DNA from: an uncultured Collinsella sp.
GTDB taxonomy: Bacteria; Actinomycetota; Coriobacteriia; Coriobacteriales; Coriobacteriaceae
Length of the DNA stretch: 12,051 nt
Direction of reading: 5' to 3'
Assembly: GCA_900555225.1 (NCBI GenBank)
Contig: USKL01000020.1
Span: forward strand, 1 to 12,051
Program-made: the position numbers and the translations under genes
Notes under the pieces: generated by a model
Database searches by the model: none
Seen by the model: the letters and a program-made list of their open reading frames with translations, nothing else
What the model was told of the DNA's origin: nothing
Shown here: piece after piece, positions 5,762 to 12,051 of the stretch
Position numbering within the stretch: position 1 is the stretch's first letter
How the letters are laid out: each line of letters begins with the position of its first letter

Positions 5762-5847
5762 GACGGCAGCTCAAGTGGTGGAATGCTGGGCAGCGCCGTT
5801 ACTTCGATTAAGGGGTCATCGCCTTAGTGGCGTCGACCCCTCTTTTT
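5762..5847 (+). ncRNA. Candidate ~86-nt antisense antitoxin RNA
   Basis: A transcript from the 5727-5755 promoter would start near 5762 and stop at the strong hairpin ending 5847. It has a possible 5' stem (ACGGC near 5763 with GCCGT near 5795-5800) and the terminator stem. Its last 24 bases are complementary to the final codons and stop codon of the small gene at 5824-5949, and the rest to that gene's 3' untranslated RNA. This 3'-overlapping convergent layout is the one known for RatA, SR4 and RNAII antitoxins of type I systems. Exact ends are predictions. Confidence 0.5.
5811..5847 (+). terminator. Intrinsic terminator of the antisense RNA (possibly bidirectional)
   Basis: AGGGGTC (5811-5817) pairs with GACCCCT (5835-5841), with an inner CGCC/GGCG stem around TTAGT, then CTTTTT. 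On the opposite strand the same stem is followed by TTAAT, so it may also end the toxin mRNA weakly. The stop codon of the small gene lies in the loop. Confidence 0.78.
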
Positions 5848-5949
5848 CTGCTTCGTACGCTGCTCGAGTGCCTCGGTAAGTCCGATAAGCGCCGTGAGGA
5901 GCGAGACCAAAGCGGTCAGGAGCTTCACGAAATCAGTCAGATCGGTCAT
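5824..5949 (-). CDS. Small hydrophobic basic-tailed protein, candidate type I toxin
   Basis: The gene encodes 41 residues. A short acidic head (MTDLTDF) leads into a hydrophobic helix, about residues 7-24 (FVKLLTALVSLLTALIGL), then TEALEQ and a strongly basic end (RTKQKKRGRRH). The Shine-Dalgarno GGGAGGTGA at 5955-5963 is near perfect, with seven bases between GGAGG and the ATG at 5947-5949. Size, single membrane-prone helix and charged C-terminus fit type I toxins such as TxpA, BsrG, Fst and TisB, although I do not recognise it as a member of a named family. An antisense promoter and terminator face and overlap its 3' end. Its upstream region has a LexA-like box over the probable promoter. 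A broken homologue lies at 4731-4850. Alternatives are a small membrane regulator or a holin-like peptide. Confidence 0.62.
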   Translation of the reverse strand: MTDLTDFVKLLTALVSLLTALIGLTEALEQRTKQKKRGRRH

Positions 5950-6039
5950 GGGCATCACCTCCCGTCGCATGGAGGGCGCTGCCCGGCACATGGAACTGCC
6001 GTCAACAACTGCAACTCTATCAAAGTACTGCTATAAATA

Positions 6040-6069
6040 CGAATATATGTTCGATAATAACAGTGACAT
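6040..6069 (-). promoter_or_regulatory. Probable toxin promoter with a LexA (SOS) box-like operator
   Basis: On the minus strand ATGTCA (6069-6064), 16 bases and TATATT (6047-6042) form a plausible promoter. The box read on the minus strand is CGAACATATATTCG (6053-6040). It fits the Bacillus-type SOS consensus CGAAC-RNRY-GTTCG at all specified positions except one (ATTCG for GTTCG). It would cover the -10 element, the usual position for LexA repression. The leader to the toxin start would be about 85 bases. A role for the exonuclease gene at 6208 on the other strand is also possible. Confidence 0.42.
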
Positions 6070-6070
6070 G

Positions 6071-6112
6071 ATTCTCTCAAAGTGTGGCTTTACGCAAGGA
6101 TGCCGGAAAGCC
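6071..6112 (+). pseudogene. Relic tail of a DUF234-type ATPase gene
   Basis: The translation ILSKCGFTQGCRKA matches LFSKSGFTQGCRDA from the end of the intact ATPase (3958-3999). The DNA also agrees closely (TGGCTTTACGCA is shared exactly). No other part of the gene is seen nearby, so this is a short scar of a lost or gene-converted copy. Confidence 0.5.
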
Positions 6113-6128
6113 ATGCTGTGCGATTTCA

Positions 6129-6165
6129 TGTCCGCACGGGCGCCTGTCCTTACGGCAATGTAGCC
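6129..6165 (+). repeat. 37-bp leader element before the exonuclease gene (partner 4978-5014)
   Basis: This is the second copy of the leader element described at 4978-5014, ending 43 bases before the GTG start of the exonuclease gene. Its stem is mismatched. Both copies lie downstream of a toxin-antitoxin block. Confidence 0.5.
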
Positions 6166-6207
6166 GCCTATGTAGTAAGCGGCATTTGACGGAGAAAGGC
6201 CATAACC

Positions 6208-6941
6208 GTGTCAGCTGAAAAGACGCCGCGTATCTCGGCTATCGATACGACGAACTTTGCGCGCCAGATTGTGCTGGACTTTGAGTTTGCGCCGGTGCCA
6301 AAGCAGCGCCAGCGCCGTGGACTGCGCAATGAGATTATCGAGGTCGGCGCCGTCAAGCTCGATAACCGCGGCAACGTTATAGGCGAGTTCTCGCAGTTTG
6401 TGCAGACAGAATTTACCGAAGGCGTTGCGTTTCCCGTCCGCGAGCTCACGGGGATATCGGCCGTGGACACCGCGATGGCCGACCCGCTCTATGCGGTGAT
6501 CAAAAGGCTCAGCGATTGGATCGGTCGCTACTCCGCCCAGGTGGTCGTTGGAGCGGGGCGGATCGTCGACAGCTTTTGACCGAGTGCCAGGCAAAACACA
6601 TCGACCTTGCCGCATTTCCTACGGACTGGGCCGACCTGCAGGCGTTTTACACCTCGATCATGGACGTGGGCAGCCACGGGTGCGTCTCTTTGAGTGACGC
6701 GACAACATGGTTTGGCATCGAGTTTGACGAGTCGACGGGCCACGCCCACAGCGCCCTAGCCGATGCGCGCGTGACCGCCAAGCTGCTCAAGCAGATGATG
6801 GATGGGGACTACCGCGTGAGTCCGCACGCCCAGGAAGTCCGCCAGCGTTGGGGGATGGGCGAGCGACCCCAGACGCGCCTTTCCAGCAAGTGCCCCGAGC
6901 TGAGAGACCTGCTGCTGAGGCTGAAGGCGGAGGGGAGGTAG
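6208..6941 (+). pseudogene. DEDDh 3'-5' exonuclease (DnaQ/epsilon-like), split by a frameshift
   Basis: Two overlapping frames together give a complete DEDDh exonuclease of about 245 residues. Frame one (GTG 6208, ribosome binding site GGAGAAAGG eight bases upstream) holds ExoI, QIVLDFEF with the D-x-E pair, then EIIEVGAVKL and PVRELTGISAVDTAMAD, and stops at TGA 6577-6579. Frame two continues WSGADRRQLLTECQAKHIDL (the ExoII region with its Asp) and ends with GHAHSALADARVTAKLL, the ExoIII H-x4-D motif. A one-base loss around 6544-6552 (GTCGTTGGAGC, where one more base would restore V-V-x-W-S-G) explains the split. The ExoII and ExoIII residues lie after the break, so the first product alone would be inactive. 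A sequencing error is the main alternative; no slippery heptamer suggesting programmed shifting is visible. Such exonucleases degrade DNA or RNA 3' ends in repair or RNA turnover. Confidence 0.75.
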
Positions 6942-7102
6942 GCGGGGCAGACAATATTGTCGTTTCGCCTGTGAAGAAGGAACCAATTAACTACAAAGTG
7001 TGGATGGCTTCTAGTGAAGACTTAAACACCAAACTAAGAAAAGGTTATCGAGCCATTGGGACTGCAGCATTCGCCCATCGCAAGACGTTACTCGTTCAAA
7101 TT
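6942..7102. other. Intergenic stretch with no supported gene
   Basis: A plus-strand frame stays open to about 7123 but shows no ribosome binding site, and its protein (ending HRKTLLVQIGTLHIL) is not recognisable. The segment is clearly more AT-rich than the genes on both sides, which suggests inserted or relic DNA at the edge of the R-M locus. Confidence 0.4.
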
Positions 7103-7145
7103 GGGACGCTCCACATCCTATGAAATGGTTAATGCGGAGCGTCCC
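7103..7145 (-). terminator. Stem-loop after hsdR, possible terminator
   Basis: GGGACGCTCC (7103-7112) and GGAGCGTCCC (7136-7145) form a perfect 10-bp stem with a 23-base loop, 22 bases past the hsdR stop. Neither strand has a clean T-run after it, so it may be a weak or factor-dependent terminator or an mRNA-stabilising hairpin. Confidence 0.45.
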
Positions 7146-7166
7146 TAGAACTCTGTCTTCTGTTAC

Positions 7167-10079
7167 CTAATAGTAGAGTTCGATATACGAATACGCCTTA
7201 TCAAAAAGAGCCTGGTCTTTGAGCTTATAGCGCATCCACAGAATGGCACGGAGCTGTTTTTTAACCTCTTTCACGCCAGCCGTGGTAGCTTGCCAGCCGT
7301 CGAAGCGAGTTATCTTAACGATCTCGTCAATGTCATTGACGATGTTCTCGACGATGATAGGCGTGTCGCCGTTCTTGATGCCGTTAAAGAGCTCAGTGAG
7401 AGCAGCCTTTCCCTTGTCCTCCTCTTCCTCGGGCACGACTTCCTTTTCGGCGGCTCGTGCTTCTTTGGCGAGGTCGATGAGCATCTTGAGGAACTCGACG
7501 CTGTTGATGAGACCTTGCTCGTGACGTTCCCTCAGGTCCTCCAGGCGCTCGCCGAGCTTCTGGAACTTGCCATTCTTATCGTGCCTGCGGATTCGGGCGA
7601 CGAGATCTATCTCCAGCTTACGCGTGATCTTCTCGGTATTGCTCTTGTCGTTGATGAAGTGCTCGATCATGTCCTCGTCGAGCTCAAGGATGTCGTCATC
7701 GTCTCGGACTCTCTCGACGGTGATGTTCTCGTGCACGAGCTCGATTGTCTTGGGCCCGAGCGCTGCCCAGATGAGCTTCCCGCGATTGTCTACCGGTCTC
7801 ACGGAATCGTAGACCTGCGAGAGCCAGATGAAATCGGGCTTGTAGGGATTGAGACATGCGTCGGGCGAAAGGGCTTCCCACGCTCTGTTCAAGACCGAGA
7901 AGTCGGCCCCAAACTGGTCTTTCACCTTTGTCGTTGGCAGGCATTGTTGAGCTTCGAGAAGGGACTCCCAATCCGCGCTGCGGCGGTCTCTGACCGTTGA
8001 GAAGTACTCAAGACAGCAATGCATAAGCCCGGGTAGCTCGGCCTTTACCTCGTCGATGTTGGTTATAACCTTCTGCACCTCGGCCTCGTCGAAGTGCAGA
8101 GACTTGGCGACGTTGTCGAAGAGGCCGATATAGTCGACAATGAGACCGAATGTCTTCTTGTCGTTGTAGACGCGGTTGGTTCGACAGATTGCCTGCAACA
8201 GCGTGTGGTCGCGCAAGGGCTTGTCAAGGTACTGAGTTTGCAGGATGGGCGCATCGAACCCCGTGAGCAGCTTTGCAGTGACGATGAGAATCTTGAGTGG
8301 ATCGTCCGGGTCGCGGAAACGGTCAAGGAGCTTTTCTTCGGCATCGCGATCGCGACGATATGCCTTGTACCGGTCCTCCTTGTCGTTGTTCGTGTCCATG
8401 ACGATGGTGACTGCATCAGCGCCCAAGAGCTTGTCGAGCTCCTCCTTATACAGCAGGCAGCACTCTCGGTCGTAGCAGACTACCTGCGCCTTGAAGCCGT
8501 CGGGCTCAACCTTCGATTTGAAGTGTTTGGCAATGTGTTCACACACCTTGTGAATGCGGTCGGGGGCCTTCATGACGGCTTCGATCTTGACGCGCCTGGT
8601 GAGTTCCGCCTTGTCCTCTTTGCTGAGGTCTCGGGTCATTTCGTCAAAGGCGGCGTTCACGACCTCTTGGTTGACGTGGAGCTCGACGGGAACGGTTTCA
8701 AAATGGAGCGGCAATGTGGCGTGGTCGCGGATGGAGTCGGCGAAGGAATAGCGGCTCATGTAGCCGGACTTGTCCTCTTTGGCACCGAAGGTGTGGAACG
8801 TGTTCTTGTCGGTTCGGTTGATGGGCGTGCCGGTCAAGCCGAAGAAGAAGGCGTTTGGCAAGGCGAGTCGCATCTTCTCGCCGAGGTCGCCCTCTTGGGT
8901 GCGGTGCGCCTCGTCGACCATGAGGATGATGTTCTCGCGCTCGTTGAGCGTCCCCGCAACCTCGCCGAATTTGAAGATGGTGGTGATGAGGACCTTTCTC
9001 ATGTCCTGCTTGAAGAAGGACTCAAGCTCCTCCTTGCTGCCGGCGCTTGCGAGGTTGGGGATATCGGATGCGTTGAAGGTCCCTGTGATCTGGGTCTCGA
9101 GGTCGATTCGGTCATCCACGATGACGACGGTCGGGTTCTTGAGTTCGGGGACCATGCGCAGCTTCTGGGCGGCGAATACCATGAGCAGTGACTTTCCTGA
9201 GCCCTGGAAATGCCAAATGAGGCCACACTTCGGGTATCCTGCGCGGACGCGGTCCACGATGAGGTTCGCGCCCTCGAACTGTTGGTAGCGACAGATCAGC
9301 TTGATGCGTCGATGCTTCTTGTCGGTGGCGAAGAGCGTGAAGAACTGGAAGATGTCCATGACGTTCGAGGGGGTGAGCATGGATGCCATGCTTCTCTTGA
9401 CGTCGGCAAGTGTGCCCTCGCTCTTCTTGTCGCCCTCATGCCAGGGTCCCCACATCTCGGGAGGCATGTTCACCGACCCGTAGCGATAGCATTTTCCTTC
9501 GCTGGCGAAGTTGATGGCGCTACAGACGAACATCTGCGGGATGCTCTTCTCATATTTAGCGATGTCGCCAGCGCCGTCGAGCCAGGTTATCGAATCGCGC
9601 ACCGGCGTCTTGAGCTCGCCGATGACGAGCGGAAATCCATTGACAAGAAGGACGAGGTCGAGGCGCTTGCCGCCCTGTTCCTGGGGGTAGACCCACTGGT
9701 TGGTGACGATGTACTCGTTTTTGTCAAGATCGCCGTCCGCCGCCGTGCCAAAGAAGCGGATGGGGACCATGCGGCCGTCTTTGCCGTAGGGGAATGAGTT
9801 CTCCTCGATGACGAGCTTTTTGAACCGCTCGTTGGTGGAGACCAGGTTCTGCGGACTTGTGGACTGAATGAGGGCCCTGAGTCGGTAGATGATCTCGTCG
9901 GCGCGATCGGGGTCTTCTGCAATCTCCGGGTTAAGCCTGATGAGGGCGTCCTTGACCATGGGCTCGACCATGACGTCGGCATGGCGGCGCGGGAGGTCTT
10001 CGGCAGCCACGTATCTCCAGCCAAGGCTGGCAAGCGCCTCGACGCTCATTTGCTCGATGGTGTTGTCCTCGTTAAACAT
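7167..10079 (-). CDS. hsdR: Type I restriction endonuclease subunit R
   Basis: This 970-residue protein is the motor and nuclease subunit of a type I restriction enzyme, which translocates and cuts unmodified DNA. The N-terminal nuclease domain has D141...E155LK157 (RLDLVLLVNG, VIGELKTP). The SF2 helicase core follows: WHFQGSGKSLLM (Walker A about 292-298), VDEAH (388-392), GLTGTP (414-419), TAKLLTGFDAP (601-611) and QAICRTNR (629-636). A C-terminal helical region binds the methylase. Length is normal for the family. The start ATG at 10077-10079 lies within the last codons of hsdS, overlapping by 8 bases (ATGTTTAA), with AGGAG 14-15 bases upstream, so translation is probably coupled to hsdS. 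No frameshift or missing motif is seen. The gene order hsdS-hsdR, with hsdM divergent, is unusual. Confidence 0.96.
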   Translation of the reverse strand: MFNEDNTIEQMSVEALASLGWRYVAAEDLPRRHADVMVEPMVKDALIRLNPEIAEDPDRADEIIYRLRALIQSTSPQNLVSTNERFKKLVIEENSFPYGKDGRMVPIRFFGTAADGDLDKNEYIVTNQWVYPQEQGGKRLDLVLLVNGFPLVIGELKTPVRDSITWLDGAGDIAKYEKSIPQMFVCSAINFASEGKCYRYGSVNMPPEMWGPWHEGDKKSEGTLADVKRSMASMLTPSNVMDIFQFFTLFATDKKHRRIKLICRYQQFEGANLIVDRVRAGYPKCGLIWHFQGSGKSLLMVFAAQKLRMVPELKNPTVVIVDDRIDLETQITGTFNASDIPNLASAGSKEELESFFKQDMRKVLITTIFKFGEVAGTLNERENIILMVDEAHRTQEGDLGEKMRLALPNAFFFGLTGTPINRTDKNTFHTFGAKEDKSGYMSRYSFADSIRDHATLPLHFETVPVELHVNQEVVNAAFDEMTRDLSKEDKAELTRRVKIEAVMKAPDRIHKVCEHIAKHFKSKVEPDGFKAQVVCYDRECCLLYKEELDKLLGADAVTIVMDTNNDKEDRYKAYRRDRDAEEKLLDRFRDPDDPLKILIVTAKLLTGFDAPILQTQYLDKPLRDHTLLQAICRTNRVYNDKKTFGLIVDYIGLFDNVAKSLHFDEAEVQKVITNIDEVKAELPGLMHCCLEYFSTVRDRRSADWESLLEAQQCLPTTKVKDQFGADFSVLNRAWEALSPDACLNPYKPDFIWLSQVYDSVRPVDNRGKLIWAALGPKTIELVHENITVERVRDDDDILELDEDMIEHFINDKSNTEKITRKLEIDLVARIRRHDKNGKFQKLGERLEDLRERHEQGLINSVEFLKMLIDLAKEARAAEKEVVPEEEEDKGKAALTELFNGIKNGDTPIIVENIVNDIDEIVKITRFDGWQATTAGVKEVKKQLRAILWMRYKLKDQALFDKAYSYIELYY

Positions 10080-10683
10080 TTCCGAGCCCTAACTCCTGGT
10101 TCAAGATTTTCTTCGTCGTGGCGTTTAGCTCATCGAGGGCCTTTTGTACGGCAAATTTCGATTTGTCGATCGAAGTGGCGAAGTCAGCGAATTCTCTCTG
10201 GAGGGAAAACGGAGGCACAGGAATCTCAATTGATCGAATTTTCCTGGTACTTAAGGTGTGTAAACCTGAGGTATTGACCGCTTTAGCCATGATTTGTCTC
10301 CTTCCTTCGGAGGACGACAAGAAAGTTTGAACATAAAGCGGGAGGGCCTCGTCTCTTAGGCGAACTCGGATTAGGTGATTCTGATGGACGCAAGGATCAA
10401 TTTGACCATTCCAAATTGCCGATCTTCCTATTTGTGTATCGCTGCCATTACCCTCAACAATTAACAAGTCGCCGGATATTAGCCTAACGGCTTCATACTC
10501 CTGTTCCGTCAGTCCAATGGTCTTCACTTCCGTTAGGTCAAGTTCATTGGGGAGAATATTGGCGACACGAAGGTATGGAAGCTGCAACTTCATGGCTTCT
10601 CGTTTTTTGTTCTTTGTAATCCCGCCCTGAATATCAGCTATGTCTTCAAGATGTTTTATCGGAATGCCAGGCTTATCGAACAT
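10072..10683 (-). CDS. hsdS: Half-length type I specificity subunit S (single TRD)
   Basis: HsdS reads the DNA target and bridges two HsdM subunits. A normal subunit has two target recognition domains (TRDs) and about 380-450 residues; this one has 203. Residues ~5-145 form one TRD, with the typical opening IKHLEDIADIQGGITK and the LSTRKIRSIEIPVPPFSLQR motif that closes a TRD. Residues ~160-198 form the conserved coiled helix (FADFATSIDKSKFAVQKAL, then DELNATTKKILNQEL). The ATG at 10681-10683 lacks a clear Shine-Dalgarno site, and the frame is open only 17 codons further to a TGA, with no better start. It could work as a homodimerising half-S, be a truncated remnant, or be a silent cassette for recombination with a full hsdS beyond the right edge. 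It is translationally coupled to hsdR. Confidence 0.85.
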   Translation of the reverse strand: MFDKPGIPIKHLEDIADIQGGITKNKKREAMKLQLPYLRVANILPNELDLTEVKTIGLTEQEYEAVRLISGDLLIVEGNGSDTQIGRSAIWNGQIDPCVHQNHLIRVRLRDEALPLYVQTFLSSSEGRRQIMAKAVNTSGLHTLSTRKIRSIEIPVPPFSLQREFADFATSIDKSKFAVQKALDELNATTKKILNQELGLGNV

Positions 10684-10742
10684 CTCGACAAATTGTGATT
10701 TACAGACGCAGGATGTCTGAATGGGCGGCGATGCTCAGCTCA

Positions 10743-10770
10743 TTTATCTCGGCAAATATGACGGTATAAT
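10743..10770 (+). promoter_or_regulatory. Probable hsdM promoter
   Basis: A perfect TATAAT lies at 10765-10770 in the 130-bp divergent region, with a weak -35 (TTTATC at 10743-10748, 16-base spacer). Transcription would start near 10777, giving a leader of about 37 bases. Only weak AGGT precedes the hsdM ATG. No equally good minus-strand promoter for hsdS-hsdR is evident. Confidence 0.45.
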
Positions 10771-10813
10771 CACAAGGGCTGTAATTTGTATTTTTGAGCT
10801 CATAGGTACCTGA

Positions 10814-12051
10814 ATGACTGAAGAACCGATAAGTAAATCCGAGCTGGGAAACCACTTACTCGGAGCCTGCGATATCCTGCGTGGCCCCATCAACCAGGAC
10901 GAGTACAAGAGCTACATCACACCGTTGCTCTTCTTCAAGCGCATCTCCGACGTCTACGACGAGGAGACCACCGAAGCTCTAGAGATGTCGGACGGAGACG
11001 AAGACTACGCCGCCCTGCCCGAAAACCACAGCTTCGCGGTGCCGGACGGCTGCCATTGGCAGGACGTGCGCAACACCGGCGCAAACGTCGGCAAGGCAAT
11101 CGTAGACGCCATGGTAGGAATCGAACGAGCCAACCCCGATACCCTCAGCGGCCTCTTCAGTAGCTTCGACGATGCGAGCTGGACAGACAAAGGCAAGCTC
11201 TCCGACGAGCGCCTGAAGGACCTCGTCGAGCACTTCTCAGCAAAGAAGTTCGGCAACAGAAACTACAGCGCCGACATGATGGGCGACGCCTACGAATACC
11301 TGATCAAGAAGTTCGCCGACATGCAGAAGAAGAACGCCGGCGAGTTCTACACCCCGCGCGAAATCGTCAAGATGATGGTCTCCCTGCTTGAGCCGAAACC
11401 TGGCGAGACCGTCTATGACCCCGCCTGCGGCACGGGCGGTATGCTCATCGAAGCCGTGCGGCAGATGGACAACTCCAAGCTAGCTTACGGAAAGCTCTAT
11501 GGCCAAGAGAAGAACCTCAGCACGTCCGCCATAGCGCGAATGAACCTGTATCTCCACGGCGCGAAGGACTTCCGCATCGCCCAGGGCGACACCCTGCGCG
11601 AGCCCGCCTTCCTTGCCGGGAACACCCTCAGGTCGTTCGACTGCGTCCTCGCCAATCCACCCTTCTCCCTTAAGAACTGGGGATCCGCAGAGTTCTCCTC
11701 GGACCCATGGGGCCGCAACATCTGGGGTGTCCCCACCGACAAGTCGGCGGACTTCGCATGGGTGCAGCATATGGTCTGCTCCATGGACGAGAAGAGCGGT
11801 CGCTGCGCCGTAGTGCTGCCCCAGGGCGCACTGTTCCACGGCGGCAAGGAGGGTGCCATCCGCAAGGAGTTGCTCAAGTCAGACAAGGTCGAGGCAGTGA
11901 TCTCGCTCGCGAGCGGCGTCTTCTACAGCACCGGCGTCTCCGCCTGCGTGCTGTTCCTCCGGAATGACAAGCCTCCGGCGCATCGGGGCCGCGTCTGCAT
12001 CATCGACGGTACCGAGATCTTCACCGCCCAGCGCGCGCAGAACATGATCAC
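10814..12051 (+). CDS. hsdM: Type I DNA methyltransferase subunit M (3' end outside window)
   Basis: The 412 visible residues are the methylase subunit that adds N6-methyladenine with HsdS and is also needed for restriction. An N-terminal helical domain (ELGNHLLGACDILRGPINQD, YKSYITPLLFFKRISDVYDE) is followed by the catalytic core. GEFYTPREIVKMMVSLLEP comes first, then the AdoMet motif YDPACGTGGM (201-210), and the catalytic NPPF (281-284). The reading frame is open to the right edge, so perhaps 80-100 residues are missing. It is transcribed away from hsdS and hsdR, which are normally on the same strand as hsdM. This suggests inversion or a locus whose main hsdS lies downstream of hsdM. The start ATG at 10814 directly follows an in-frame TGA at 10811-10813. 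Confidence 0.96.
   Translation, partial: MTEEPISKSELGNHLLGACDILRGPINQDEYKSYITPLLFFKRISDVYDEETTEALEMSDGDEDYAALPENHSFAVPDGCHWQDVRNTGANVGKAIVDAMVGIERANPDTLSGLFSSFDDASWTDKGKLSDERLKDLVEHFSAKKFGNRNYSADMMGDAYEYLIKKFADMQKKNAGEFYTPREIVKMMVSLLEPKPGETVYDPACGTGGMLIEAVRQMDNSKLAYGKLYGQEKNLSTSAIARMNLYLHGAKDFRIAQGDTLREPAFLAGNTLRSFDCVLANPPFSLKNWGSAEFSSDPWGRNIWGVPTDKSADFAWVQHMVCSMDEKSGRCAVVLPQGALFHGGKEGAIRKELLKSDKVEAVISLASGVFYSTGVSACVLFLRNDKPPAHRGRVCIIDGTEIFTAQRAQNMI

Larger units (their letters stand above)
5715..5924. repeat. Duplicated toxin-antitoxin block, copy 2 (partner at 4631-4834)
   Basis: This is the intact partner of the block at 4631-4834. It keeps a matching promoter, a full terminator hairpin with T-run, and the open small gene. 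Direct orientation means recombination between copies would delete the SIMPL gene. Confidence 0.75.

Noticed and set aside
5894..6163. 89-aa plus-strand open frame
   Set aside because: It is antisense to the small toxin gene, has no ribosome binding site, and its only recognisable part is the short ATPase relic already listed.
6544..6580. Programmed frameshift in the exonuclease
   Set aside because: No slippery heptamer plus downstream structure is visible, and exonucleases of this family are not known to use one. Mutation or sequencing error is simpler.
6848..7123. 91-aa plus-strand open frame overlapping the exonuclease end
   Set aside because: Its first part is an out-of-frame reading of the exonuclease gene. 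The AT-rich tail is not recognisable and has no start signal.
7290..8000. 236-aa open frame opposite the hsdR 3' end
   Set aside because: Antisense shadow of a real gene with no ribosome binding site or family features.
8094..9191. 365-aa open frame opposite hsdR
   Set aside because: It is the antisense shadow of hsdR, valine/glutamate/leucine-rich without recognisable motifs, while the minus strand carries a complete helicase-nuclease.

Overview
The window looks like accessory chromosome from a high-GC gut actinobacterium. My best guess is a Coriobacteriia member such as Collinsella. That guess rests on base composition, the gene families and the dense intergenic palindromic repeats; no marker gene confirms it. 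The first ~540 bases hold an RluA-type pseudouridine synthase start and the N-terminus of an ABC exporter. They read like a Firmicutes/Clostridia segment and stop abruptly inside the exporter gene, so a recombination or assembly junction near 540 is possible.

Layout, left to right: RluA-family gene (minus strand, cut by the window edge); strong promoter and truncated ABC exporter (plus); terminator; array A of six full and one half 46-bp palindromic units at 61-62 bp period; an AbiEi/DUF559-like protein gene (minus); array B (two units); a perfect 50-bp inverted repeat that forms the promoter/leader of a DUF234-type AAA ATPase with a C-terminal nuclease-like domain (plus); array C (seven to eight units); a relic ATPase C-terminus; a decayed small-toxin locus; a SIMPL-domain gene (plus); an intact copy of the small-toxin locus; a relic of the DUF234 ATPase tail; a frameshifted DEDDh exonuclease gene (plus); and a type I restriction-modification locus. 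In that locus hsdR and a half-length hsdS form a minus-strand operon, and hsdM is divergent and runs off the right edge.

The most notable item is a candidate type I toxin-antitoxin module at about 5727-6069. A 41-aa protein, with one hydrophobic helix and a very basic tail, has a perfect Shine-Dalgarno site on the minus strand. Facing it is a plus-strand promoter (TTGTTA-17-TAGAAT) that would make an ~86-nt RNA ending at a strong intrinsic terminator. That terminator overlaps the last codons of the small gene. The layout matches the convergent, 3'-overlapping layout known for txpA/RatA, bsrG/SR4 and fst/RNAII. A near-consensus Gram-positive LexA box overlaps the likely toxin promoter. A second copy 1.1 kb upstream keeps the antisense promoter but has lost the toxin start codon and ribosome binding site.

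Overall the region resembles a defence/selfish-gene island: an R-M system with a possibly swappable half specificity gene, a candidate toxin-antitoxin pair, an AbiEi-like protein, a solo ATPase-nuclease, gene relics, and REP-like palindromic repeats packed around gene ends.
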